Below are positions 1 to 5,978 of a stretch of 6,744 nt of DNA, piece after piece. Numbering within the stretch: the first letter of the stretch is position 1; the number at the start of each line of letters is the position of its first letter. The position numbers and the translations under genes were made by a program. The DNA lies in contig JAAYII010000058.1 in assembly GCA_012523535.1 (NCBI GenBank), positions 1 to 6,744 of the forward strand, read 5' to 3'. The notes beneath the pieces are model-generated. The model ran no database searches, was not told the DNA's origin, and saw only the letters and a list, made by a program, of their open reading frames with translations. The stretch comes from Peptococcaceae bacterium. GTDB lineage: Bacteria; Bacillota; Desulfitobacteriia; Desulfitobacteriales; Syntrophobotulaceae.

Positions 1-169
1 ATGCACGGTCAACTTGAAAATAATTGCCAATTAACTTTAAGCAATGCCACATATACTCAAATGTCTTTTCTCTGGGCAATCTGATAAAATCTTTGGCAAT
101 ATCGAGCATTAAATCTCTAAATTCAAGTTCATATTGCAAGTTATATTCTAATGAATAGTCTCTCGCCAT
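1..169 (-). CDS. N-terminus of probable GAF-domain signalling protein (partial, runs off left edge)
   Basis: An ATG at 169-167 opens a frame of 56 codons with no stop before the window edge. A GGAG at 176-179 sits 6 nt upstream of the ATG, which supports this start. The peptide begins MARDYSLEYN and ends LIGNYFQVDRA. The spacing and pattern of an IAKDFIRLP helix, then a KTFEYMW..LKLIGNYF helix, then VDRA match the start of GAF domains in bacterial sensor proteins, which typically read '..FINLP...I...I...L..IG.F..VDR.YIF'. Such N-termini are usually followed by further PAS/GAF modules and an output domain (histidine kinase, GGDEF or HD-GYP), none of which is visible here. There is no signal peptide or membrane segment in the visible part, so a cytoplasmic sensor is likely. 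A TATAAT lies at 197-192 on this strand, but I see no convincing -35 box 15-18 bp upstream of it. The reading frame is well supported; the family call is a pattern-based inference. Confidence 0.68.
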   Translation of the reverse strand, partial: MARDYSLEYNLQYELEFRDLMLDIAKDFIRLPREKTFEYMWHCLKLIGNYFQVDRA

Positions 170-269
170 TTTTTACTCCATTCCCTAATAAATTATAAAA
201 TTCGACTATTTTGTAAAAATTAAACAATTAATACATTCGACCAACATTAATTTTTACCTTCTTGTAATC

Positions 270-298
270 AAAAGCAGTTCAAATATTTTTTGAACTGC
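270..298 (-). terminator. Hairpin terminator after rmuC
   Basis: Positions 274-283 and 289-298 form a perfect 10-bp inverted repeat (GCAGTTCAAA / TTTGAACTGC) with a 5-nt loop. On the minus strand it is followed by a short T run (complement of 270-273). It lies about 43 bp past the rmuC stop and before the next minus-strand gene, where an intrinsic terminator for the lepB operon is expected. The T tract is only four bases, so termination may be partial. On the plus strand nothing U-rich follows the hairpin. Confidence 0.6.
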
Positions 299-341
299 CT
301 GTACTTTGATACTATAAAATACGTGCTTATTACGTTTAACA

Positions 342-1697
342 TTATGAATCCTTAGCCCCTTGTCCGGATGAAGCAATCTCTCTTAACCCTATTTCCAGGG
401 TTTCCAACTCTTTTATTTCATGATCCCGCCCGATGTAAAGTTCACCGAATTTGCGAGCGGCTACCAAAACCCGTCCTTCAAAAGAGCCCACTGTCTTGTT
501 GTAGGCTTGTACAGATTGCTGCAATCCTTTGCGGATATCCAGAAGATGATCGGCTAAAACCCCAAGTCTTTCATAAAGCGTTTTACCCAGTTCACTGATC
601 TGACGGGCATTTTCATTAATCTGTTCCTGCTTCCAACCATAAGCCACAGCTTTGAGTAAAGCGATCAAAGTAGTAGGAGTGGCAATAATCACCTTTTGTT
701 CCGCGCCAAATTCTATCAGCCCGGGATCAATTTGCAATGCGGCACTGAAAAACATTTCGCCTGGTAAAAACATCACCACAAACTCAGGTGTAAAATCAAA
801 CTGCGACCAGTAATTCTTGCTGGCCAAGTTGATAATATGATTTTTTACCTGTTTGGCATGCCCCATTAATTTTATTTTTCTGCTCTCTTCGTCCGGGGCT
901 TCAACTGCTTCCAGATAATCATTCAAAGGGGTTTTGGAATCAACTACAATTATTTTTTGGCCGGGCAGGTGAATTATCATATCCGGTCTTCTTAAACCGC
1001 TTTCCCCGCCTACTTGTTCCTGCTGGACAAAATCGCAGTATTCTACCATCCCAGCAAGTTCAACCACTCTTTGCAGTTGGATTTCCCCCCAGCGCCCTCT
1101 AACCGTAGGGGTCTTAAGGGCTGAAACCAATTTAGCGGTTTCTCTTTGCAATTTTTCCTGACCAACGGCCATGAATTGTACCTGTTTTATTAAGCCCTCG
1201 TAGGCACCAATTCTCTTTTGTTCTAACTCATTAATTTTGGCATCAACTTTAATTAGAGACTCCTTTAAAGGCTTAACCAACTCGTCAATAGATAGTTGCC
1301 TTTTCTCCAAGTCAGCGGCGGCTTGGATCTGAAATTTCTCCAATGTAGCTTTGGCTAATTCAAGGAAAGACTGGTTATTGCTACGTAAGGCCTCGGCGGA
1401 AATGGCTTTAAACCCGTTTGTAAGTTCTTCTTTGGCTTGTTGTAATAAAAGCAGCTTTTCTTGATAAGAAGCCTTTTCCATTTCCATCCTGGTCTTCAAT
1501 TCCGAGGCTTCTAAAGTAGCTGCTACCCGCCTTTCTCTTTCTTCGTCAAGTTCATTGTTGAGCCGCCGGTTCTCTTGTTCTAATAATTCATTTTTTTCTA
1601 TTTGGATTTTAATCTTGGAGTTGCTCAATAAAATCCCCAACCAGAGACCTATCATAAGACCTACAACTCCGGCTATAATCCAAAAAACGGCATCCAT
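342..1697 (-). CDS. rmuC: DNA recombination protein RmuC
   Basis: RmuC-family protein of 451 residues from the chosen ATG. The family has a restriction-endonuclease-like core and is linked genetically in E. coli to limiting rearrangement at inverted repeats; its biochemical activity is not settled. Visible layout, numbered from this ATG: an N-terminal membrane segment (about residues 4-24, WIIAGVVGLMIGLWLGILL); a long charged coiled coil (about 28-190, rich in E, K, Q and L); then the conserved core, with RGRWGEIQL near 200, RPDMIIHLPG near 237-246 and VVDSKTPLNDY near 251-261. The Asp of RPDM and the Asp and Lys of DSK resemble a PD-(D/E)xK arrangement. FLPGEMFFSAAL, ATPTTLIALLKAV and the W..EQ.NENA.QI region follow as in the family. 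An in-frame GTG at 1712 would add five residues but has only weak upstream pairing, whereas GGAG at 1707-1710 fits the ATG at 1697. It is the last gene of the lepB operon, starting 18 bp after the ATPase stop. A membrane-anchored cytoplasmic protein is inferred. Confidence 0.93.
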   Translation of the reverse strand: MDAVFWIIAGVVGLMIGLWLGILLSNSKIKIQIEKNELLEQENRRLNNELDEERERRVAATLEASELKTRMEMEKASYQEKLLLLQQAKEELTNGFKAISAEALRSNNQSFLELAKATLEKFQIQAAADLEKRQLSIDELVKPLKESLIKVDAKINELEQKRIGAYEGLIKQVQFMAVGQEKLQRETAKLVSALKTPTVRGRWGEIQLQRVVELAGMVEYCDFVQQEQVGGESGLRRPDMIIHLPGQKIIVVDSKTPLNDYLEAVEAPDEESRKIKLMGHAKQVKNHIINLASKNYWSQFDFTPEFVVMFLPGEMFFSAALQIDPGLIEFGAEQKVIIATPTTLIALLKAVAYGWKQEQINENARQISELGKTLYERLGVLADHLLDIRKGLQQSVQAYNKTVGSFEGRVLVAARKFGELYIGRDHEIKELETLEIGLREIASSGQGAKDS

Positions 1698-1706
1698 TTC
1701 TCTCTT

Positions 1707-1710
1707 CTCC
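1707..1710 (-). promoter_or_regulatory. Ribosome binding site deciding the rmuC start
   Basis: GGAG on the minus strand lies 9 nt before the ATG at 1697. It overlaps the alternative GTG codon at 1712-1710, which would otherwise begin a protein five residues longer. Upstream of that GTG there is only AAAGA, directly adjacent and poorly spaced. The ATG is therefore the better start. Confidence 0.6.
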
Positions 1711-1715
1711 ACTCT

Positions 1716-3113
1716 TTAAACATTTTCAGTTATATTTTCAGCCAATTCTGCTTTTAAACTATCAATAAACTGCTTGGCCGTCCGCCCTGAACGACTATTA
1801 TGCATCATCACCCATTCAAGGGCCCTTTGCCTGAGCAGTTGCTGGTCAATCTCAATTCCACTCTGTTGGGCCAGACCTTCAACAATTTTAAGATAAGACT
1901 CCTGGTCCGGAGACAAAAAGGTCACAGTTATGCCAAATCTATCAGCCAGCGACAGTTTTTCATCTATATTGTCCATGGCATGAACATCATCATTGCAGCG
2001 TTCGGAAAAGCTTTCTTTTACAAAATGCCGGCGATTGGTAGTCACATAAATCAAAACGTTTTGCGGGCGGGCCGCAATCCCGCCTTCCAATAGGGACTTA
2101 ACATCCCTGTAATCATTATCTTCCTCACTAAAAGAAAGGTCATCAATGAAAAAGATAAATTTTAAGCAACTGTTTTCCAGGTTGCGTGCTATTTCAGGAA
2201 AATACTTAATTTGATTTTTTCTGAGTTGGATAAGCCTTAGCCCCTGCGCCACATATTCATTGAGTAAAGCTTTAACCAGAGATGATTTTCCCGTTCCTCG
2301 GCTTCCATAAAGGATTATATTGTTGGCTGGATATCCTTTAAGAAAACTCTCGGTATTTTTAATAATTATGGCCTGCTCTCTCTCCTGGCAAAAAAGATTG
2401 TTAATCATTATTGAATCAGGGTTTTCTATGCCTTCCAGCACAGGGCCTTCATCCCTAACTCTAAAAGCGGCATATTCAGCTAAAATACCGCAACCCGCCT
2501 GACGATAAAAATCCGCAAGGATTTGAAAGTTTTCAGGAGTAGACCAAGAGTCGCCACTTAAGAATTTTTGGATAATTTGGTTCCTAAAAGCCAGCAACCA
2601 TTGTTGGGCATTGAGCGAGGTTTTTAATTCGTTAAAGCCACTGGGTTTTCCTTCAGCTATCTCCCTTCCCGTATCCCATTCCGGCCAGTTTGCCGTCCAG
2701 TCTTCATCATAGTCATCGCTGTTTGAGAAGCGAGTGGCAATTAAAGTTTTTAATTGTGAGGGCTTAATGGCAGCCAGTTTTTGTAGAATAGCCAGATCCC
2801 AGAACACGCTTTGGCGTATCATAGGGTCTATTCCATTCGATTTTCGGCTGGAAGCCTGTTCAGCGAAAATATTCCGGGAATGCAAAAGGCACCGGACTAT
2901 ATAGCTTGGCCAACTTTTACCGAGCATATCCCGGAAAAATTTAAAATAAGCCTGCCAGATCTCTTTTCTGTCCAAGTGCTCAGCAGTAATTGATGCCAGC
3001 AGCCGGCAAAAATCACTTATAGTTTTGTCTTGAAGAATATCCTCATAAATAATTAGCCCATTAAGGGATAATAATGTTTCTTTTAATAGCCGGAGATCAG
3101 ATAAGTTCTTCAT
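1716..3113 (-). CDS. DUF815-type AAA+ ATPase of unknown function
   Basis: A 465-residue protein whose C-terminal half is a P-loop AAA+ domain resembling the DUF815 family (Pfam PF05673). Visible motifs: Walker A GSRGTGKS at about 270-277; Walker B FIFFIDDLSF at about 319-328 with D324 and D325; a sensor-1-like TTN at 358-360; DRFG at about 391-394; and a sensor-2-like SGRTAKQF at about 442-449. Residues 1-240 are mainly helical-looking and carry no motif I recognise; an acidic, Trp-containing stretch lies at about 132-147. There is no signal peptide or membrane segment, so it should be cytoplasmic. The ATG at 3113 is preceded by AAGGA (3121-3125) at 7 nt. It is the middle gene of an operon, 19 bp after lepB and 18 bp before the rmuC ATG. 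ATP binding and hydrolysis are well supported by motif. The substrate and process are unknown, and neither neighbour reveals them. Confidence 0.9.
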   Translation of the reverse strand: MKNLSDLRLLKETLLSLNGLIIYEDILQDKTISDFCRLLASITAEHLDRKEIWQAYFKFFRDMLGKSWPSYIVRCLLHSRNIFAEQASSRKSNGIDPMIRQSVFWDLAILQKLAAIKPSQLKTLIATRFSNSDDYDEDWTANWPEWDTGREIAEGKPSGFNELKTSLNAQQWLLAFRNQIIQKFLSGDSWSTPENFQILADFYRQAGCGILAEYAAFRVRDEGPVLEGIENPDSIMINNLFCQEREQAIIIKNTESFLKGYPANNIILYGSRGTGKSSLVKALLNEYVAQGLRLIQLRKNQIKYFPEIARNLENSCLKFIFFIDDLSFSEEDNDYRDVKSLLEGGIAARPQNVLIYVTTNRRHFVKESFSERCNDDVHAMDNIDEKLSLADRFGITVTFLSPDQESYLKIVEGLAQQSGIEIDQQLLRQRALEWVMMHNSRSGRTAKQFIDSLKAELAENITENV

Positions 3114-3132
3114 CGCACAATCCTTCTTTTGT

Positions 3133-3684
3133 TTATTGTTCTGAAAAATAATCTGGAGGTATTTGATTTACTTTTCCAAATCTATCCAGAGGCCAATACC
3201 TTATCCAAACCCTTCCCAAAATCAAATCCGAATCCACAAAACCCCAAATATGACTGTCTTTGCTGTCGTTACGGTTATCTCCCAACATAAAATACGAATT
3301 AGGCGGTACCGTAACCGGTCCATATTCATAGGCTGGAGCCTCCGCAATATAGGGCTCATACAACGCTTTGCCGTTAACAAAGACTTTACCGTTTTTAATC
3401 TGAATTTCTTCGCCCGGAAGGCCAATTACTCTTTTTACCAGGTCTTCCTCCTCGGAAACCATGTCTTTTGTTGATTTAAAAACAACGATGTCACCCCGAT
3501 TAATCATATCAAATTTATAAAACAACCGATCGACAATTAATCTATCATCGAGTTGAATCGTCGGCAGCATCGAACCGGTTGGAACAATTCTCGTATCTAT
3601 CACAAAATTTCTAATAACAAGAGAAAGAACAAAGGCAACAACAATTATTACAATCCATTCAAATAATGACTTTAAAAACTTCAC
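3133..3684 (-). CDS. lepB: Signal peptidase I (type I leader peptidase)
   Basis: A membrane serine protease of 183 residues that removes signal peptides from Sec/Tat-exported preproteins on the outer face of the cytoplasmic membrane, using a Ser/Lys dyad. One N-terminal membrane anchor (about residues 8-27) is followed by box B TGSMLPTI with nucleophile S38, box C RGDIVVFK (63-70), box D VKRVIGLPGE with general base K84, and box E GDNRNDSKDSHIWGF (135-149). The short length and single anchor are typical of Gram-positive SipS-type enzymes. In box E the usual DSR is DSH, with His145 (codon CAT). The start is a GTG at 3684, supported by AGGAAGGT at 3691-3698. It is the first gene of the operon with the AAA+ ATPase and rmuC and has a plausible sigma-A promoter at 3740-3768. 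Many Bacillota carry more than one signal peptidase, so it need not be the only one. Confidence 0.96.
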   Translation of the reverse strand: MKFLKSLFEWIVIIVVAFVLSLVIRNFVIDTRIVPTGSMLPTIQLDDRLIVDRLFYKFDMINRGDIVVFKSTKDMVSEEEDLVKRVIGLPGEEIQIKNGKVFVNGKALYEPYIAEAPAYEYGPVTVPPNSYFMLGDNRNDSKDSHIWGFVDSDLILGRVWIRYWPLDRFGKVNQIPPDYFSEQ

Positions 3685-3739
3685 TTCAACACCTTCCTAT
3701 ATTTCCTCGTTTTAACATTTGAAATAAACATCATCTAAC

Positions 3740-3768
3740 ATAATACCCTTAACATCCAGGCTTTACAA
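3740..3768 (-). promoter_or_regulatory. Probable sigma-A promoter of the lepB-ATPase-rmuC operon
   Basis: On the minus strand TTGTAA (3768-3763, four of six consensus bases) is separated by exactly 17 bp from TATTAT (3745-3740, five of six). Transcription would begin near 3733, giving a leader of about 50 nt before the GTG of lepB. No other pair of boxes in 3685-3850 on this strand fits as well. I see no riboswitch-like structure in the leader. Confidence 0.5.
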
Positions 3769-3847
3769 GCTCAATATCAAATTTGGGACCCTGCAAGCCT
3801 GCTTAAATTTTTCTGTGGAATTAAAAAGTAAAATCATCGACTTATTG

Positions 3848-3876
3848 TTGACAACTAGTATATCCTCCAATATAAT
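3848..3876 (+). promoter_or_regulatory. Exact-consensus sigma-70/sigma-A promoter of the tRNA gene
   Basis: TTGACA at 3848-3853 and TATAAT at 3871-3876 match both consensus hexamers exactly and are separated by the optimal 17 bp. The mature tRNA begins at 3890, so initiation near 3883-3884 leaves a 5' leader of only about 6-7 nt. A strong constitutive stable-RNA promoter is expected. Confidence 0.9.
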
Positions 3877-3889
3877 GTTATCTGTGACT

Positions 3890-3976
3890 GCGGACGTGGC
3901 GGAACTGGCAGACGCGCTAGTTTCAGGTACTAGTGGGCTTACGCTCGTGGAGGTTCAAGTCCTCTCGTCCGCACCA
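3890..3976 (+). tRNA. tRNA-Leu, anticodon CAG
   Basis: An 87-nt class II tRNA that folds completely. The acceptor stem GCGGACG (3890-3896) pairs with CGTCCGC (3966-3972); A73 is at 3973 and CCA is encoded at 3974-3976. The anticodon stem CTAGT (3917-3921) pairs with ACTAG (3929-3933) around the loop TTCAGGT, giving anticodon CAG at 3924-3926, which reads CUG leucine codons. A long variable arm (3934-3948, GGGC/GCTC stem) is typical of tRNA-Leu. The T arm has stem 3949-3953/3961-3965 and loop TTCAAGT. No other tRNA is adjacent, so this is a single-gene transcription unit with its own promoter and a terminator-like hairpin downstream. Confidence 0.97.
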
Positions 3977-4014
3977 ATTAAGAGTAATTTTACAACCTAG
4001 GCAATTTATATATA

Positions 4015-4044
4015 AAAAATTGGGGATAAAACCCTGTTTTTTTT
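4015..4044 (+). terminator. Probable intrinsic terminator of the tRNA unit
   Basis: GGGG (4022-4025) pairs with CCCT (4032-4035, one G-U) around the 6-nt loop ATAAAA, followed by G and eight T residues (4037-4044). A run of A at 4015-4019 could extend the stem through a T-T mismatch by pairing with the T run. The core stem is short, so read-through into the malic enzyme gene is possible, but the long T tract and position favour termination. Confidence 0.55.
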
Positions 4045-4106
4045 ATATCAACATAAGAATTATATACTAGAATTAACATGCTTAATAAATAATTAGGAGA
4101 TGATCC

Positions 4107-5336
4107 ATGATGGATTATAACCGAGAAGCATTGAGAATACATAAGGAAAAAGCGGGCAAACTGGAGATAATAAGCAAAATACCTTTAAAAACCAAGGATG
4201 ATTTATCTATAGGTTATACACCTGGGGTTGCCGAACCCTGCAGATATATCCATCAGGATAAATCTCTGGTTTATGATTACACTATTAAATCCAACTACAT
4301 AGCAGTAGTCTCCGATGGTACGGCAGTTTTGGGCCTTGGTGATATCGGGCCTGAAGCTTCTTTACCGGTTATGGAAGGAAAATGTATACTTTTTAAAGAA
4401 TTCGGAGCGGTTGATGCTGTGCCTTTATGTTTAAATACTAAAGACACGGACGAAATTGTCAATATCATAACCAAGCTAGCCCCAGCCTTCGGTGGTTTCA
4501 GTCTGGAAGACATCAGTGCACCCCGTTGTTTTGAGATTGAACGCCGGCTTAAACAGAATCTGGATATCCCCATATTTCATGATGATCAACATGGGACTGC
4601 TGTTGTAGTATTGGCGGCCATTATTAATGCTCTTAAAATTGTCAATAAAAAATTTGCCGAAGTAGAAATAGTAGTAAACGGAGCAGGCGCAGCTGGCGTT
4701 AGCATTACCAGGTTGCTTAATAAGTTCGGGGTAAAAAATATAGTCCTTTGCGATACTCAAGGAGCGATTTACCAAGGACGATCCGTCGGCATGAACTCGG
4801 AAAAACTGCTTATTGCTAAAGAAACCAATATTAGAAATGAAAAAGGTTCTTTGCAGGAAGTATTGGCTGGAAAAGATATTTTCATCGGTGTTTCTGCACC
4901 CGGAACTGTAACCAAAGAAATGATTCAATCAATGAATAAAGAACCTTTGGTTTTTGCCCTGGCCAATCCCATTCCCGAGATTTTCCCTGAAGAAGCTAAA
5001 GCGGCAGGAGCCAGAATTGTAGGTACCGGACGCTCCGATTTCCCTAACCAGGTCAATAATGTGCTGGCTTTCCCCGGCATTTTTCGAGGAGCTTTGGATG
5101 TAAGAGCAAAAGAAATCAATGACGAGATGAAAATAGCCGCCGCCCAAGCCATTGCCGAGGTCATTAAAGATAGCGAGTTAAACGAAGACAATCTTCTGCC
5201 CAGATCCTTTGACAAGAATGTGGGACCAAGAGTTGCGGCAGCAGTAGCCCAAGCGGCGGTCAAATCAGGTGTAGCCCGTTTACCGCTTAGTTATGAAGAA
5301 GAATATGAAAAAGCCGCAAGGTTAATTATCAAATAA
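4107..5336 (+). CDS. NAD(P)-dependent malic enzyme (oxaloacetate-decarboxylating type)
   Basis: A 409-residue short bacterial malic enzyme (YtsJ/SfcA-like length) that converts malate to pyruvate and CO2 while reducing NAD or NADP; cytoplasmic. The N-terminal malic domain has YTPGVAEPC with the likely catalytic Tyr37, VMEGKCILFKEFG with catalytic Lys92, LEDISAP with metal ligands E134/D135, and FHDDQHGTA with a metal-binding Asp near 159-160. The Rossmann domain carries GAGAAG at 192-197 and an Asp (D216, LCDTQG) after the second strand, which suggests NAD preference, though this family defies simple prediction. NPIPEI, TGRSDFPNQVNNVLAFPGIFRGALD and the C-terminal helices are intact. ATG at 4107 follows AGGAG (4095-4099) at 7 nt; a second ATG at 4110 is less well spaced. 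A TATACT at 4063-4068 could be its -10 box but the -35 is poor, so the promoter is uncertain. It converges with the fumarase genes, whose product is its substrate. Confidence 0.96.
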   Translation: MMDYNREALRIHKEKAGKLEIISKIPLKTKDDLSIGYTPGVAEPCRYIHQDKSLVYDYTIKSNYIAVVSDGTAVLGLGDIGPEASLPVMEGKCILFKEFGAVDAVPLCLNTKDTDEIVNIITKLAPAFGGFSLEDISAPRCFEIERRLKQNLDIPIFHDDQHGTAVVVLAAIINALKIVNKKFAEVEIVVNGAGAAGVSITRLLNKFGVKNIVLCDTQGAIYQGRSVGMNSEKLLIAKETNIRNEKGSLQEVLAGKDIFIGVSAPGTVTKEMIQSMNKEPLVFALANPIPEIFPEEAKAAGARIVGTGRSDFPNQVNNVLAFPGIFRGALDVRAKEINDEMKIAAAQAIAEVIKDSELNEDNLLPRSFDKNVGPRVAAAVAQAAVKSGVARLPLSYEEEYEKAARLIIK

Positions 5337-5363
5337 CTTTTTGTTACACAATTTATTAATGCC

Positions 5364-5404
5364 TGAGCCGTTTCCATACGTTTGGGAACGGCTCAAAAGT
5401 TTTT
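5364..5404 (+). terminator. Strong terminator between convergent malic enzyme and fumarase genes
   Basis: Positions 5364-5375 (TGAGCCGTTTCC) pair with 5384-5395 (GGGAACGGCTCA) in a 12-bp stem with a single G-U pair and an 8-nt loop. On the plus strand the stem is followed by AAAAG and then a T run at 5400-5404, so the U tract is displaced by about four bases. The T run overlaps the last two bases of the fumarase beta gene. On the minus strand the stem also forms but lacks a U-rich tail, so it may serve that transcript only as a 3'-end-stabilising hairpin. Confidence 0.75.
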
Positions 5405-5960
5405 ATAAAGCGTACTTACGCGGTCCTGATTCGTAAAGATTGCGGCCTTTGCAGTCAATAACCACTACTGCCGGGAAATCCTCCACAGTCATTTTTTGCA
5501 GGGCTTCGGCCCCTAAATCTTCATAAGCAATCATTTCCACTGCTTTAATACTCTTGGCAATAACAGCTGCAGCTCCGCCGGTAGCGGCAAAATAAACTGC
5601 TTTATTCCTGATCATGGCTTCAATCACGGCTTCCGATCTTTTTCCCTTGCCGATCATACCTTTGAGTCCAAAGTCCAACAGCTGTGGCGTATAAATGTCC
5701 ATGCGGGAACTTGTAGTCGGCCCGGCAGACCCGCAGACTTGCCCCGGTCTAGCCGGGGCAGGTCCAACATAGTAAATGGTTTGTCCTCTAAGATCCACCG
5801 GGAGTTCTTTTCCCTCCTCCAAAAGCTTGACCAAACGCTGATGAACTGTATCCCTTGCCGAGTAGATTACTCCGCTGATTAAAACGTTGTCACCACAATT
5901 CAGGTTCTCAATCTGTTCGTCGGTAAGTGGCATAATTACCCTTTTATAGAGATCAGGCAT
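5403..5960 (-). CDS. Fumarate hydratase class I (Fe-S), beta subunit
   Basis: A 185-residue C-terminal-domain subunit of the two-subunit iron-sulfur hydro-lyase (Pfam PF05683 family), which works with the alpha subunit encoded just upstream to interconvert fumarate and malate in the cytoplasm. Visible conserved blocks: GDNVLISGVIYSARDTVHQRL at 23-43; the substrate-binding segment GPAPARPGQVCGSAGPTTSSRMD at 66-88 (positions only; key residues are the GPTTS and R86-M87-D88 motif); GMIGKGKRSE near 101-110; and ATGGAAAVIAKSIK near 126-139. The length is usual for stand-alone beta subunits. The ATG at 5960 has AAGGAGG at exactly 7 nt, so it is preferred over the internal ATG at 5933. The gap from the alpha stop is 18 bp, indicating co-transcription and coupled expression. 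The related L(+)-tartrate dehydratase TtdB cannot be excluded by sequence alone, but the neighbouring malic enzyme favours fumarase. Confidence 0.92.
   Translation of the reverse strand: MPDLYKRVIMPLTDEQIENLNCGDNVLISGVIYSARDTVHQRLVKLLEEGKELPVDLRGQTIYYVGPAPARPGQVCGSAGPTTSSRMDIYTPQLLDFGLKGMIGKGKRSEAVIEAMIRNKAVYFAATGGAAAVIAKSIKAVEMIAYEDLGAEALQKMTVEDFPAVVVIDCKGRNLYESGPRKYAL
5738..5762. repeat. GC-rich perfect inverted repeat inside the fumarase beta gene
   Basis: TGCCCCGG (5740-5747) and CCGGGGCA (5753-5760) form a perfect 8-bp stem around the 5-nt loop TCTAG. The stem extends to 10 bp with one G-U pair (5739/5761) and one C-G pair (5738/5762). It encodes the PAPARPGQ part of a conserved fumarase segment, so protein conservation explains some of the composition. 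The local GC content is clearly above that of the surrounding gene. Whether the RNA hairpin has a function is unknown. Confidence 0.6.
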
Positions 5961-5967
5961 AAAAAAG

Positions 5968-5974
5968 CCTCCTT
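5968..5974 (-). promoter_or_regulatory. Ribosome binding site of the fumarase beta gene
   Basis: A full AAGGAGG on the minus strand lies 7 nt before the ATG at 5960, inside the 18-bp gap after the alpha-subunit stop. It fixes the start nine codons upstream of the alternative internal ATG at 5933. Confidence 0.8.
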
Positions 5975-5978
5975 AAAT

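Noticed and set aside
368..598. Open frame antisense to rmuC
   Set aside because: It lies wholly within rmuC on the opposite strand, has no ribosome binding site and no recognisable protein character, whereas rmuC is strongly supported.
1698..1712. GTG start for RmuC five codons upstream
   Set aside because: The GGAG overlapping this GTG is correctly spaced for the ATG at 1697, and upstream of the GTG there is no usable ribosome binding site.
3685..3847. Possible T-box, riboswitch or small gene between lepB and the tRNA
   Set aside because: I found no T-box core sequence or stable antiterminator/terminator pair, and no open frame with a ribosome binding site. The short AAATTT repeats and GCAGG/CCTGC pieces do not build a convincing structure.
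3890..3976. tRNA-Leu as an integration (attachment) site for a mobile element
   Set aside because: No integrase, no repeated tRNA 3' end and only housekeeping genes on both sides. The downstream region continues straight to a terminator and the malic enzyme gene.
4040..4068. Promoter of the malic enzyme gene with TATACT as -10
   Set aside because: The -10-like hexamer is plausible, but every candidate -35 at 15-18 bp is merely part of the T run, so I did not list it as a feature.
4476..5263. Long open frames on the minus strand opposite the malic enzyme gene
   Set aside because: They overlap a well-conserved enzyme gene, have low-complexity or biased translations and lack ribosome binding sites. 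They are shadows of the real frame.
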